Shown: positions 8,465 to 18,319, numbered from the stretch's first letter. The stretch is DNA of 64,000 nucleotides from Rhodospirillaceae bacterium (GCA_002709955.1 PAQY01000013.1:186001-250000); one strand, 5' to 3'. The notes: a model not told the origin generated them from the sequence alone. A program made the numbers and translations.

Positions 8465-9011
8465 AAATTCTTCCAAGCGTGGATCATCTCCCTCTTCACC
8501 CTCACTGGGTGGGGATAGACACCGGTCTGCCAAGGCAGGGGGCAATCCTTTGTTCTTGCGGGATGAAGAATTGCGCCAGGCGATAGAGCTTTTGTTCTAT
8601 GCCTATCGGGATTTTACCGGCGAACCGGATATCATCCTGGCGGAACGGGACCTGGGGCGGGCGCATCATCGCGTGATTTATTTCGTGGGTCGCTATCCGG
8701 GTATGACCGTATCGCATTTGCTGGATATTCTGAAGATCACCAAACAGAGCCTGAGCCGTGTGTTGAGCCAGTTGATGGCAGAGGGCTATATTCGTCAGGA
8801 TCAGGGACAGGAAGACCGCCGTCAGCGCTTGTTGACTCTGACCGACAAGGGCGCGGAACTGGAGCGCCTGTTGACCGAAACCCAACGCAAGCGAATCGCG
8901 CGGGCCTATCGCAATGCCGGCCCGGAAGCTGTGGAAGGGTTCCGCGATGTCATGTTGGGCATTATTTCCGGCGATGCGGATCGTGCACGATTTGAAAACC
9001 GTGGGGAATAA
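8454..9011 (+). CDS. MarR-family transcriptional regulator
   Basis: Winged-helix regulator of 185 aa with a low-complexity N-terminal extension of about 35 residues. The core has the HTH PGMTVSHLLDILKITKQSLSRVLSQLMAEGYI and the wing QEDRRQRLLTLTDKGAELERLL, typical of MarR dimers. It is divergent from ilvE and upstream of the chaC-msrB pair. A palindrome covers its start codon, consistent with autorepression. The ligand and targets are not evident; ilvE is one candidate from layout. No good Shine-Dalgarno precedes the chosen ATG, so the start is moderately certain. Confidence 0.9.
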   Translation: MTDINSSKRGSSPSSPSLGGDRHRSAKAGGNPLFLRDEELRQAIELLFYAYRDFTGEPDIILAERDLGRAHHRVIYFVGRYPGMTVSHLLDILKITKQSLSRVLSQLMAEGYIRQDQGQEDRRQRLLTLTDKGAELERLLTETQRKRIARAYRNAGPEAVEGFRDVMLGIISGDADRARFENRGE

Positions 9012-9083
9012 GTCTGCGTCCCAGTAAGGCCTTGCGTTCCGGCCGCGATGTTCCATGTTATCTTATGCGATTTATAAAGATGG

Positions 9084-9788
9084 ATGGGAATTTTGGTCGA
9101 CAGAGACGGTATCAAAAACGGCTTTTTTCAGGAAATGGCGCGCCAGGCAGAGGCTGAAGGTCTGTTAAAGCCTTTATGTGATGAGGAACGCCGCGCATCG
9201 CGGATTGCGACCATGGCGGCGCGCCCTGCGGGGGCCGATATCTGGGTCTTCGCCTATGGGGCCCTGATGTGGAATCCGGCCTTTCATTTTGTGGACCGTA
9301 AAATTGCCAGGCTGCACGGCTATCACCGCGCTTTCTGTCTGGAAACACAGATTGGGCGCGGAACGCGCGATTGTCCCGGATTGGTTCTGGGGCTGGATCG
9401 CGGCGGGTCGGTTCAGGGTGTCGCCTTGCGCATTGACGAGGCGCAGGCGGATGAAGAACTGGATGTGATCTGGGCGCGCGAAATGCTGGCAGGGTCCTAT
9501 CGCCCGACCTGGGTGCGGCTGATAGACAATGATGGCGGGGCGTTTCATGCCATTGCCTTTGTCATGCGCCGGGATTGCGATCGCTATAAGGGATGCCGTC
9601 CGATGGAAGAAGTGGCACAACAGATCGCGCGCGCGGCCGGTAAACTGGGCCCCTGTTCGGATTACCTGGAACAAACGGTATCAGCCATGGATGAAATTGG
9701 CATTGGCGATGGCCCAATGCATCAATTGCGGGATCGCGTGCGGGTATTACAGGCTGAAATGGAAGCGGAAAGGAGCACCGGATCATGA
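9084..9788 (+). CDS. ChaC-like gamma-glutamylcyclotransferase
   Basis: Cytosolic enzyme of 234 aa expected to cleave glutathione into 5-oxoproline and Cys-Gly. It has the family nucleotide-like loop [13 protein letters not shown] (YGALMW at 58-63), the segment [19 protein letters not shown] containing the region of the catalytic Glu, and the C-terminal [16 protein letters not shown] typical of ChaC. It overlaps msrB by 4 bp. A glutathione-degrading enzyme next to a methionine sulfoxide reductase suggests a redox-repair unit. Substrate specificity is taken from the family. Confidence 0.9.
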   Translation: MGILVDRDGIKNGFFQEMARQAEAEGLLKPLCDEERRASRIATMAARPAGADIWVFAYGALMWNPAFHFVDRKIARLHGYHRAFCLETQIGRGTRDCPGLVLGLDRGGSVQGVALRIDEAQADEELDVIWAREMLAGSYRPTWVRLIDNDGGAFHAIAFVMRRDCDRYKGCRPMEEVAQQIARAAGKLGPCSDYLEQTVSAMDEIGIGDGPMHQLRDRVRVLQAEMEAERSTGS

Positions 9789-10201
9789 GTGATACGGCTG
9801 GCAGTAAAGCAAAAGTGACGTTAAGCGACGCTGAATGGCAAAAGCGGTTGAGCCCGGAAGAATACAAGGTCACCCGCAAGAAGGGGACAGAGCGCGCATT
9901 TTCCGGAAAATATCATGATGCCAAAACGCGCGGCACCTACACCTGTAAATGCTGTGGTGAAAAACTGTTCCATTCGAATACAAAATTCGATAGTGGCACG
10001 GGCTGGCCCAGTTTCTTCAAGCCAATCGACGAAACTGCCGTGGCTGAAAAATCCGATAACAGCCTGTTCATGCGCCGCACCGAAGTTCTGTGCGCCCGCT
10101 GTGATGCGCATTTGGGGCATGTCTTTCCTGATGGGCCACAGCCGACCGGATTGCGATATTGTATGAATTCCGCTGCATTAGACCTAGACCCAGAGGTTTG
10201 A
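9785..10201 (+). CDS. msrB: peptide-methionine (R)-S-oxide reductase
   Basis: Repairs methionine-R-sulfoxide in proteins. The protein has 138 aa, full length for MsrB. Zinc ligands are C54/C57 (CKCC) and C103/C106 (CARC), the core has TGWPSF, and the catalytic Cys is C126 in [11 protein letters not shown]. This is the selenocysteine-free, zinc-containing form. It is translationally coupled to the ChaC gene by an ATGA overlap. Confidence 0.96.
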   Translation: MSDTAGSKAKVTLSDAEWQKRLSPEEYKVTRKKGTERAFSGKYHDAKTRGTYTCKCCGEKLFHSNTKFDSGTGWPSFFKPIDETAVAEKSDNSLFMRRTEVLCARCDAHLGHVFPDGPQPTGLRYCMNSAALDLDPEV

Positions 10202-10219
10202 GGGTTTTATACCCCCACC

Positions 10220-12154
10220 ATGAACAGACAGCAGCGGCGCGCAAGTAAAGGGAATGGCACCGGTAACGGGGCGGGCAATGGGACCGGCGGGGGATCGGAT
10301 GATTCCCGGCTGGACCAGGCCATGGCATTGCATCAGGCTGGCCGCCTGATGGAGGCGGATGCCCATTACCGACAGATTCTGGAACAGCATCCAACAGATC
10401 CAAATGCCCTGCGCCTGCGCGGGGCCCTGGCCTATCAACTGGGCAACCCGGCGGCGGCGGCGGAATTGCTGGCGGAAGCCCGCAAGGCCGATCCGAAGAA
10501 TCCCGAAGTCTTGACCCTGCTGGGACTGGCACTGGAAGGGGCGGGTAATCCTGAAGCGGCAGAGCAGGCCTATCGCAAGGCATTAACCCTGTCGCCGAAA
10601 TCGCCGGAAATCTGGAACAATCTGGGGGCCCTGCTGCGGGAGACGGGAACCCTGCAAAAGGCGGCGGAAGCCTTTGGTCGAGCCGTTGTCTTGAAGCCTG
10701 ACTATGTTGAGGCCTATCAGAATCTGGGCGTTACCCTGTATCGCATGGGGTCCTATGGGGCGGCGCTGGCTGCCTTTGAAACCGGGCTGAACTATGCACC
10801 CAATGATGCCGATATGATGCTGAACTATGGCGTGGTTCTGTCTGCGGCCAACCGTGTTCAGGAAGCTGCCGCCTGTTTCAAGGCCGTGTTGGAACTGGCC
10901 CCCGATGACCCAGACAGCCTGACCAATCTGGCCGCTGCGCTGATGCGGTTGGAACAATTGTCAGAAGCCGAAGATGTTGCCCGTCATGCCCTGTCCATTG
11001 CGCCGGAAAGCGCCGGGGCGATGGCCAATCTGGCGATGATCCTGACCGCAGCCCGCCATTTTGACGAGGCGGAAGCCCTGTATCACGACGCCTTGCGCGC
11101 CACGCCGGATTTTGCCGATATCTGGGGCAATTTTGGTAATATGCTGACCGCGACCGACCGGCTGGAAGAAGCCGCGGTCGCCTATGACAAGGCCTATAAG
11201 CTTGACCCCAGCGATGCCCGCCATGCCTTTCAACTGGCCCTGTGTCATTTGGGGCAGGGCAACCTTACCAAAGGATGGGCGCTGTATGAAAGCGGCTTGG
11301 ATTGTGGGGAGCGTGTTCCGTTCACCAGTCCGGACCTGCCACGCTGGCAGGGCGATGCCCTGAAAGGCAGGCGCTTGTTGATCGTGCCGGAACAAGGGCT
11401 GGGCGATGAAATTCGCAGTCTGTCCTGCCTGCCCGATGTTGTGCGCGCGGCCGGCGAGGGGGCAAATATTCTGGTTGGCTGTGACCCGCGCTTGCAGGGC
11501 CTGGTTCAGCGCGCCTTCCCCAAGGTTGAGACTATTGGGCGGCCCGATGTTGCTAGTGCCAGGGCGGATGTCTCCATCCCGGTCGCGTCCCTGCCGAAAC
11601 TGTTTCGTACTGCGCTTTCTGACTTTCCAGAAACGGCGGGCTATTTTACAGCGGATCCAGATCAGGTCGCAGCGATCAAGACGCGGCTGGATCAATTGGG
11701 CAGTGGCATGAAGGTTGGCATTGCCTGGCGCAGCGGCTTGCGCCGTGTGCGCAGCCAGGCGGCGCTGACGGAAATTGCCCAATGGCAGAAGGTATTGTCG
11801 GTTCCCGGCGTGCATTTTGTGAATTTGCAATATGGCGTTCAACCGGAAGAGCTGGAAGGCCGTTCCATCACGCATTTTGATGATATTGATCTATTCAATG
11901 ATCTGGATGGGGCCGCTGCCCTGACCCAGGCCTGTGATCTGGTCATCAATATGGGAACGTCGGTCGGTGATATGGCCGGTGCCTTGGATGTGCCCTGTTG
12001 GTCGCTGTTGCTAAAGCCTGAATGGATCACGCTGGGGGCGGAACGCCACCCATTCTATCCCAACACGGATGTATTCTGGCGCATGCCTGATGAGGAATGG
12101 CCGGCGGTTTTGGCCCGTGTGGCGGAGCGCCTGGCCCTGATCAGCAAGGCGTGA
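10220..12154 (+). CDS. TPR-repeat protein with C-terminal glycosyltransferase-like domain
   Basis: Protein of 644 aa. After a basic, Gly/Asn-rich start (MNRQQRRAS) come about nine tetratricopeptide repeats at roughly 30-350, with the usual 34-residue spacing and A-x-x-P/D-P-N endings. The C-terminal 280 residues hold RLLIVPEQGLGDEIRSL, VGIAWRSGLRR and INMGTSVGDMAGALDVPCWSLL, a pattern of the GT41/GT9-like fold attached to TPR arrays in many alphaproteobacteria. It starts 18 bp after msrB and may be cotranscribed. Its stop overlaps the convergent SufR-like gene by 14 bp. An actual transferase activity is unproven. Confidence 0.85.
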   Translation: MNRQQRRASKGNGTGNGAGNGTGGGSDDSRLDQAMALHQAGRLMEADAHYRQILEQHPTDPNALRLRGALAYQLGNPAAAAELLAEARKADPKNPEVLTLLGLALEGAGNPEAAEQAYRKALTLSPKSPEIWNNLGALLRETGTLQKAAEAFGRAVVLKPDYVEAYQNLGVTLYRMGSYGAALAAFETGLNYAPNDADMMLNYGVVLSAANRVQEAAACFKAVLELAPDDPDSLTNLAAALMRLEQLSEAEDVARHALSIAPESAGAMANLAMILTAARHFDEAEALYHDALRATPDFADIWGNFGNMLTATDRLEEAAVAYDKAYKLDPSDARHAFQLALCHLGQGNLTKGWALYESGLDCGERVPFTSPDLPRWQGDALKGRRLLIVPEQGLGDEIRSLSCLPDVVRAAGEGANILVGCDPRLQGLVQRAFPKVETIGRPDVASARADVSIPVASLPKLFRTALSDFPETAGYFTADPDQVAAIKTRLDQLGSGMKVGIAWRSGLRRVRSQAALTEIAQWQKVLSVPGVHFVNLQYGVQPEELEGRSITHFDDIDLFNDLDGAAALTQACDLVINMGTSVGDMAGALDVPCWSLLLKPEWITLGAERHPFYPNTDVFWRMPDEEWPAVLARVAERLALISKA

Positions 12155-12785
12155 CGCGATAAGCGCAACGCCGCGCGCCCGTCAGGATGTGATCGGTCCG
12201 ATCCACCCGAATGTCGGGACCCAGCGCGATCTGGAACACGGTCAATTCCATCGCGCACAGCCCGGTGCAGGCCTTGGCTGCGCTGCAAATCGGGCAATGG
12301 TTTTCGATGAAAAGATATCCATCCGTATCGGCCAGGGGTTCTACCAGTGCCATATACCCCTCGCGGGTTCGGATCTCTGCCAGGGCGTCCAGCTTGTCGC
12401 GCAGGGTCTCAGGCTTGGACAGGGTCGCGGCATAATCCGCGCTTTGCCGCCTGGACCGTTCGGCGATCAACAGATCCAGCGCATCCTGACCCAGGCTGTT
12501 TTTCAGGGCATCGATCAATCCAACGGCCAGTTCGGCATGCGCATCGGGAAAGTATTGATCCGCCGCCGGTGTTAATTGCCACAGCTTTGCAGGACGCCCG
12601 ACAGCGCGGGGTTCTTCCTGTGTCGTCACCATCCCTTCCGCCTGCAAATCATACAGATGCTGGCGCACCGCCATTGGGGTGACGCCCATTGTCTGGGCCA
12701 ATGCGGATGCGTCCGACGGTCCGTCGCGTTTCAGGCGATCCAGGATATCCCGACGGGGGCGTGGTTTCTGTGTGGGATTCGTCAT
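12141..12785 (-). CDS. SufR-like Fe-S transcriptional regulator
   Basis: Regulator of 214 aa. The N-terminal winged HTH (ASALAQTMGVTPMAVRQHLYDL) is followed by VGRPAKLWQLT, as in SufR. Near the C-terminus is a Cys cluster, ENHCPICSAAKACTGLC, with a further Cys in GARRCAYRV; in SufR such Cys bind a [4Fe-4S] cluster that senses Fe-S or oxidative status. It is divergent from the Rieske-MFS operon, and a 15-bp palindrome lies between them, so it probably controls that operon or itself. No suf genes are in view. Confidence 0.85.
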   Translation of the reverse strand: MTNPTQKPRPRRDILDRLKRDGPSDASALAQTMGVTPMAVRQHLYDLQAEGMVTTQEEPRAVGRPAKLWQLTPAADQYFPDAHAELAVGLIDALKNSLGQDALDLLIAERSRRQSADYAATLSKPETLRDKLDALAEIRTREGYMALVEPLADTDGYLFIENHCPICSAAKACTGLCAMELTVFQIALGPDIRVDRTDHILTGARRCAYRVTPC

Positions 12786-12807
12786 GTGAAACTTTCTAAA
12801 GAAAAAA

Positions 12808-12822
12808 CTTGATTAAATCAAG
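12808..12822. promoter_or_regulatory. Palindrome between the SufR-like and Rieske genes
   Basis: CTTGAT-TAA-ATCAAG is a perfect 6-bp inverted repeat with 3-bp spacing, 23 bp upstream of the SufR-like start in an AT-rich stretch. It is a plausible operator for that regulator. The cyanobacterial SufR site differs in sequence, so the assignment rests on position. Confidence 0.4.
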
Positions 12823-12946
12823 ATGAGTGAGTCATATTTATAAAGTTAAATCTATAGAAACTATTTTGATGCAAAAGGGCATAGCCCCGCTTGCGATATG
12901 GTACGGTCTGGATATCGCGGTGTGGGACAGACAGGCGAGGATGTGA

Positions 12947-14530
12947 ATGAAAACCAAGATGCAAGACTGGCAGCCAGTCGCGACAGCCGAAGCATTGCAA
13001 GAGGCCGGTCGGCTGGTTGTTAAAATCAACGGCAAGCAAATCCTGCTATTATGGCAGGATGGACAGGTCCTGGCCTGTAACAATCGCTGTCCTCATGAAG
13101 GTTATCCCCTGTCGGAAGGGGATGTTTCCGGCTGTGTGCTGACCTGTAATTGGCATAATTGGAAATTTGATCTGGACAGCGGGGAGACCCTGGTCGGGGG
13201 GGATAAATTGCGGCGCTTTCCAACCCGGATTGTCGCGGGGCAGGTGGAACTAGACCTAACCGATCCACCGGCTGACGCGGCGATTGCTCAGGCATTGGAT
13301 AATATCACCGATTGTTTCGACCGCCATGAATATGATCGCATCGCACGGGAATTGGCGCGCCTGATGAAGGCGGGGGGCGACCCGCTGGACGGCTTCCGGC
13401 GCACGATTGCAAGGGTGGGGGACCGGTTTGAATATGGCGCGACCCATGCCTTGCCCGCCGCCGCCGATTGGTTAAGCCTTCGCGGTGAGACTCAAGACGC
13501 GGTGCGGCAGTTGGGCATGCTGACAGAATGCATCGGTCATTTTGCCTGGGACACGCGGCGCGAACCAGCCTTCCCCTATCCGGCAGGCGTGTCGGGCTGG
13601 GATGAGGATGCCTATGTCGCGGCGGTTGAGGCAGAAGATGAAGCGTCGGCCTGTTCCCTGATCCGAGGGGCCGTTGCTGATGGCTTAACCTGGTCGGGTA
13701 TGGAGCGTGGCTTTGCGCGCGCGGCCCTGGCCCATTATGCGGATTTCGGTCATTCCGCGATCTATACCTATAAAATGCGGGCCTTAACCGAGGCATTGGG
13801 GGACCGTGAAAGCCTGTTAATGTTGTGTCTGATGCTGACCCGATCCTTTATCTATGCCAGTCGGGAGGATTTGATTCCGGAATTCCGGGCCTATGGCAAA
13901 GCCCTCAAGGCATGGGATGGGCAGGGGATAGCGTATCCCAACTCAGAATCGCTGCGCACTGGGTCTGTTCGGGAAATCCTTGAACGCCTGGGTTCAGGGT
14001 CGAAGGACCCGATTGCCCTATACGACGCCGCCATGGCGGCTGGGGCCTGGCAGTTGTTGCATTTCGATCTGGATTGGCAGGACAAGACCGACAGCAGCAT
14101 CGCCCAAAGCGTTGGCTGGCTGGACTTCACCCATACGCTGACCTTCGGGAATGCGGTGCGGAAGCTGGCGGAACGCTATCCCGACCTGTGGCCCCAAGGC
14201 CTGTTACAGATCGGGTGTTTCCTGGGACGCAACAGCGGCTTTACCGACCCTGACAGTGATGAGGCTCCCTGGCGCAGCAATGATCCCTTGGGGGCGGTTC
14301 AACAGGCGCTATCGGGCGTTGAGGATCATGGCAAGTTCGAGTACATCGTCTCCAGCCATTTATTGAAACTCAGCTATGCGATACGGGAAGAAATGCGGGA
14401 AAGACCAGAATCACAGTTCAATGCCCTGGCCGCTGCTGCCCTGCGCCGGTTCCTTGCCAGCCCGTTGAAGCGCAAGCATGTTCAGCGCACGGCCTATCAA
14501 GCGCTTAATTTCGTGCAGGCTGAAGGATGA
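12947..14530 (+). CDS. Rieske [2Fe-2S] protein with a large C-terminal helical domain
   Basis: Protein of 527 aa. Residues 5-105 form a Rieske domain with ligands C48-x-H50 (RCPHEG) and C67-xx-H70 (TCNWH). The remaining 400 residues are mostly helical and His-rich, with short stretches such as DFTHTLTFGNAVRKLAERYP and GCFLGRNSGF. I do not recognise that domain firmly; it lacks the usual ring-hydroxylase non-heme iron motif. The start has a GAGGA Shine-Dalgarno. It overlaps the downstream MFS gene by 4 bp, and a SufR-like regulator is divergent from it. A redox enzyme whose substrate or product is exported is a fair guess. Confidence 0.85.
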   Translation: MKTKMQDWQPVATAEALQEAGRLVVKINGKQILLLWQDGQVLACNNRCPHEGYPLSEGDVSGCVLTCNWHNWKFDLDSGETLVGGDKLRRFPTRIVAGQVELDLTDPPADAAIAQALDNITDCFDRHEYDRIARELARLMKAGGDPLDGFRRTIARVGDRFEYGATHALPAAADWLSLRGETQDAVRQLGMLTECIGHFAWDTRREPAFPYPAGVSGWDEDAYVAAVEAEDEASACSLIRGAVADGLTWSGMERGFARAALAHYADFGHSAIYTYKMRALTEALGDRESLLMLCLMLTRSFIYASREDLIPEFRAYGKALKAWDGQGIAYPNSESLRTGSVREILERLGSGSKDPIALYDAAMAAGAWQLLHFDLDWQDKTDSSIAQSVGWLDFTHTLTFGNAVRKLAERYPDLWPQGLLQIGCFLGRNSGFTDPDSDEAPWRSNDPLGAVQQALSGVEDHGKFEYIVSSHLLKLSYAIREEMRERPESQFNALAAAALRRFLASPLKRKHVQRTAYQALNFVQAEG

Positions 14531-15915
14531 CCACAGAAAAACCGGTATCCTGGGGGACGGTCCTGTCCGGCCCCAATCGGGGTCTGTTCGCGGTACTGTC
14601 ATTCGGGGTCTGGCTGCATGCAGCCGACAGCACCGTCATCGCCACCCTGCTTCCCGGCGTCGTCGCCGATGTGGGGGGAGAGGCGTTCATTTCCTGGAAT
14701 TTCGTGCTCTACCTTCTGGCCTCCATCACGGCGGCGTGCAGTTCGGCCTTGGTCGCGCGGATGCTTGGTCTGCGCCGGTTGATGATCTGGTCGGCGCTGA
14801 CGGTGGCGATCGGGTGTCTGGTCAGTGCCGTCACCCCGACAATGGGGGGCATGATTGCCGGGCGCGTGTTGCAAGGCTTCGGGGGCGGCATGTTGGTCGC
14901 ATGCACCATGATCGGGGTCGCGCAATTATTCCCCAGTCACTATACGCCCCGCGTCATGGCGGCGATTTCGGCGGTCTGGGGGGCATCGGCCTTCTTAGGC
15001 CCGTTGGTTGGCGGTATTTTTGCTGAATTTGATATGTGGCGAATGGGTTTCTGGTCTTTTTGCGCACAGGCGCTGTTTCTCGCTTTTGCCTTGCGCTGGG
15101 CCCTGCCGGTGACGGTAGCGCCGCCATCAGACCAAACGCGCCTGCCCTGGCGCCGCTTGTTGGTGTTGTCTGTGGCGGTGCTGTGTATTGCAACAGCGGG
15201 GGTCCAGAAAGACAGCCTTGTGCTGATGGGGGCCTTGTCCTGCATCGGAATTCTGGGGTTTGTGCTGTTCCTGCGTTTGGACAAGGCGGCAACCGATAGC
15301 CGCCTGCTGCCATACAGCATCACGGATATGACCCATGTTACAGGAATTGGCCTGATTGGGATTTTCCTGATCTCCTTTGCAACGATCGCATTTTCAGTCT
15401 ACGGGCCGGTCCTGCTTCACAGTTTGCACGATATCGGTCCCCTGGGTGTTGGCTACATGATTGCGCTGGAATCCGTGGCCTGGACGGTGGGGGCGTTGTC
15501 CTTGTCAGGTCTTGCGCCCCGTCAGCAGATCATCGCCATTCGCCTGGCCTTTCTGGCGATTTTAGCGGCAACGATTGGCCTTGCCATGGTGGTCACGCCG
15601 GGGCCTGTCTGGGCCATCCTGCCCTGCCTTTTCATTACGGGGGCCGGATTTGGGGCCTGTTTTGGCCATATCCTTCAGCGCTGTACGGAAGCGGCACCGC
15701 CGGAGGATAAAGACAGGGCTGCCAGTGCCATGACCACGGTGCAGACCGTCGGCTATGCGCTGGGCGCGGCAGTCAGTGGATTGGTGGCAAATCTGGTGGG
15801 CTATGGGGATCAGCCGACGCTGGCAGATGCCCAGGCTGCGGGGATATGGGTCTTTGTTGCGATGGTGCCGGTATCTGCTGTGTCGGTCTTACTGATCTGG
15901 CGTTTGCGGCGTTAA
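14527..15915 (+). CDS. MFS drug/metabolite exporter
   Basis: Major facilitator permease of 462 aa with about 12-14 hydrophobic helices. Motif A-like sequence MLGLRRLM lies between TM2 and TM3, motif C-like GASAFLGPLVGG in TM5, and the TM1 region carries WLHAADSTVIATLLP, as in the DHA2 type. It is coupled to the Rieske protein gene by an ATGA overlap and converges on moaB with a 4-bp overlap. The coupling suggests transport of a compound handled by the Rieske enzyme; the substrate is unknown. Confidence 0.88.
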   Translation: MTTEKPVSWGTVLSGPNRGLFAVLSFGVWLHAADSTVIATLLPGVVADVGGEAFISWNFVLYLLASITAACSSALVARMLGLRRLMIWSALTVAIGCLVSAVTPTMGGMIAGRVLQGFGGGMLVACTMIGVAQLFPSHYTPRVMAAISAVWGASAFLGPLVGGIFAEFDMWRMGFWSFCAQALFLAFALRWALPVTVAPPSDQTRLPWRRLLVLSVAVLCIATAGVQKDSLVLMGALSCIGILGFVLFLRLDKAATDSRLLPYSITDMTHVTGIGLIGIFLISFATIAFSVYGPVLLHSLHDIGPLGVGYMIALESVAWTVGALSLSGLAPRQQIIAIRLAFLAILAATIGLAMVVTPGPVWAILPCLFITGAGFGACFGHILQRCTEAAPPEDKDRAASAMTTVQTVGYALGAAVSGLVANLVGYGDQPTLADAQAAGIWVFVAMVPVSAVSVLLIWRLRR

Positions 15916-16442
15916 ACTTCACGCAGGCGCGGCATCAACTCAACAAAATTGCAGGGTCTGTGGCGGAAATCCAGTTGATAGTGCAGGATCTCATCCCAGC
16001 CATCCTTACAGGCCCCCGTAGACCCTGGCAGGGCGAACAGATAGGTGCCCCGGGATAGGACCGCCATGGCGCGGCTTTGGATGGTGGAGGTTCCGATTTT
16101 CTGGGCGGACATCCAGCGAAAATACTCGCCAAAGCCCGGTATGTCCTTTTCCCGAACGGCGGCGAATGCTTCGGGGGTGACATCACGCCCGGTCAGACCA
16201 GTGCCGCCGGTGGTTATGACACAATCAATTTCCGGGTCATCGATCCACTGATTTAGGACCTGAACAATCTGTGCTGCATCATCAATGATAATCTGACGTG
16301 CTGCCAGGATATGTCCATCCTGTTCCAGGCGCGCGACCAGCAAGTCGCCGGATCGGTCATTTTCAACGGTGCGGGTATCAGAGACAGTCAGCACCGCAAT
16401 TCGCACCGGTTTGAACGGCAGGCTCTTATCAACACCCAGCAT
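15912..16442 (-). CDS. moaB: MoaB/Mog-family molybdopterin adenylyltransferase-like protein
   Basis: Cytosolic molybdenum-cofactor protein of 176 aa. It begins with the MoaB strand IAVLTVSDTRTVENDRSGDLL and contains the molybdopterin-binding signature CVITTGGTGLTGRDVTPEAF, then LPGSTGACKDGWDEIL. Length matches stand-alone MoaB/Mog. In organisms lacking Mog, such proteins adenylylate molybdopterin. It lies 5 bp downstream of the lytic transglycosylase gene on the same strand, probably in the same transcript without a functional link. Confidence 0.92.
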   Translation of the reverse strand: MLGVDKSLPFKPVRIAVLTVSDTRTVENDRSGDLLVARLEQDGHILAARQIIIDDAAQIVQVLNQWIDDPEIDCVITTGGTGLTGRDVTPEAFAAVREKDIPGFGEYFRWMSAQKIGTSTIQSRAMAVLSRGTYLFALPGSTGACKDGWDEILHYQLDFRHRPCNFVELMPRLREV

Positions 16443-16447
16443 TGAAA

Positions 16448-18319
16448 TTACTCCGCGCTGATCCGCACTGTGCGGGGCTCCCCGGTCGGGGCACCCTTTT
16501 GATCCTGACTGACATAAATCGGCCAGGATCCCCCGATCAACATATCCAGACTATCGACATTCTGCTTCAAACGCAGGCGATAGATCCAGAAATTGGACAG
16601 GACATGCTCAATATAGGCGCGGGTTTCACGGGACGGAAGGCTTTCGATGAACAACAGCGGATCATCGGCATAATCAATCTTGGCACGCCAACGCTGCAAA
16701 TTGCCAGGCCCCGCATTATACGCCGCCAGCGCATAAAGCAGGTTTCCATCAATTTCCGCCAGATTGAGGACATGATGCACATATTTCTGACCCAGCGACA
16801 GGTTCAGGCCAGGTTCAAACAGTTCCGCACGGGATGAACCATGGAATCGGTCGCCCGCCATATATCCGGCGGTGGCCGGCATCAATTGCATCAAGCCCCG
16901 CGCACCAGCGCTGCTGATCGCGCGGCTGCGGAATTGAGATTCCTGGCGCACGATGGCAAATATCAAGGCGCGATCAATGCCAAAACCATCTTCCGGTTCC
17001 CAGCCTGGTACTGGATACAGGGCACCGTCCAGGCTGACCTTCTGGCGGCGCTCCATATCACGCCCCAGGCGGAAGGCGACATCAGCCAGCCCCGCCCGAT
17101 CAGCCAGCGCAAGAAGTGTCCCAACAAAGGACGGCGGCAATTCATCCACAAACCGCCGTAATTCTTCATCGGCGCGGTTGGTCTGGCCGGTTTCGATCAG
17201 CGCGATTGCCCGACGGGCTGCGGGGATTTCTAACAGAAACTCCGTCTCTGTATCGGACAGAACCGGCATTTCAAAATCTAATGGGGGTGTTTGGCCCAGG
17301 GCGCGGGTTGCCAGCAGGCCATAGAATGTGCGCGGCATTTCCGCGGCACGCTGCAGCATGGCAGAAACATTCTGGGGTTCGCCGCCAACCAGATAGGCGC
17401 GGGATGCCCAGAAACCGCCGGCGGCCCGCAGCCAATCATCCGCTTCGACAGACAGGCTCAATGCTGCAAAATGGGCCGCAGCCGTATTCCATTCTTTTGC
17501 CCGGAATGCCGCCAATCCGCCCCACCAATGGGCGCGGGCGGCATCATCACCGGCAAGTTTGGTCGCCATCTTGGCAACGGCCATGGCTTCCTTGTCTTCA
17601 TGATATCGGAAATACCCCCGCGCGATAACGCCCAGGCTTTCCGCAAAGCTGACCGGATCAAACAGGGCGCGATTGGCCTTGGTATCCAGATGGCTCAGGG
17701 CAATTGATACACTGCCGCGTTGAACCAATGAATGGATCTGGTGTTGAATACTGCGAATCTTGGCGCGTTGGCTGGACGATTTGCCGGCATATTTACGGCT
17801 TTCCGCTGCGGGTGATTCCGTTTCCGATCCGCCCTGTGGCTCATCAAACGCAGTGACAATGTCCATGGCGGGCATTTCAACCGCTTGCGGCCTTCTTGGT
17901 GCATCAGCAGAAGCTGGTTTACGCTTCAGGGCCAGCCCGTATATGCGCGATGCACCAGGATGATCGGCATACTCCGCCAGCCAGTTCTTCAATTCCTGAT
18001 AGGAAGACCGATAAGCGGTCGGGTGCATATAGCGTTGAAACAGCACATGACCCAAAAGGGAGTCATCGGATACTTGCGCGATCAGACGATCTGCCCGATC
18101 CCATTGACCCTCATTCTGAAGATCAAAAATTTCGGTATAAAGGGCAATGTCATTGCGGCTGAGAATCGCTGGAAGAGTGCTGTTAGATTCTGACAACGGA
18201 CCCACACGCGGGGCCAGGGCGGCCATTTCAGACTGCGCCAGGGCACCACCAAGCGATACGCCCGTGGCAAAAATAATTCCTATCAGTGCGCTGGCAATCC
18301 AGCGCAGGCTGGTGTTCAA
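16448..18319 (-). CDS. Soluble lytic murein transglycosylase (Slt70-like)
   Basis: Periplasmic peptidoglycan-cleaving enzyme of 623 aa. An N-terminal hydrophobic signal (ALIGIIFATGVSLGGALA) is followed by a long helical superhelix with TPR/SEL1-like character. The C-terminal SLT domain has the catalytic Glu in FAIVRQESQF, then SSAGARGLMQLMPATAGYMA and YALAAYNAGPGNLQRW. The order matches Slt70: U/L helical domain, then catalytic domain. An Ala/Pro/Glu-rich low-complexity stretch near residues 130-190 is unusual. Confidence 0.92.
   Translation of the reverse strand: MNTSLRWIASALIGIIFATGVSLGGALAQSEMAALAPRVGPLSESNSTLPAILSRNDIALYTEIFDLQNEGQWDRADRLIAQVSDDSLLGHVLFQRYMHPTAYRSSYQELKNWLAEYADHPGASRIYGLALKRKPASADAPRRPQAVEMPAMDIVTAFDEPQGGSETESPAAESRKYAGKSSSQRAKIRSIQHQIHSLVQRGSVSIALSHLDTKANRALFDPVSFAESLGVIARGYFRYHEDKEAMAVAKMATKLAGDDAARAHWWGGLAAFRAKEWNTAAAHFAALSLSVEADDWLRAAGGFWASRAYLVGGEPQNVSAMLQRAAEMPRTFYGLLATRALGQTPPLDFEMPVLSDTETEFLLEIPAARRAIALIETGQTNRADEELRRFVDELPPSFVGTLLALADRAGLADVAFRLGRDMERRQKVSLDGALYPVPGWEPEDGFGIDRALIFAIVRQESQFRSRAISSAGARGLMQLMPATAGYMAGDRFHGSSRAELFEPGLNLSLGQKYVHHVLNLAEIDGNLLYALAAYNAGPGNLQRWRAKIDYADDPLLFIESLPSRETRAYIEHVLSNFWIYRLRLKQNVDSLDMLIGGSWPIYVSQDQKGAPTGEPRTVRISAE

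Noticed and set aside
10961-11875. 304-codon open frame antisense to the TPR gene
   Set aside because: It lies wholly inside a strongly recognised TPR protein gene, has no family features, and arises from the codon bias of the opposite strand. The same applies to the long antisense frames at 22570-23745 (uvrC), 34327-35565 (helicase) and 30394-31221 (pepN).
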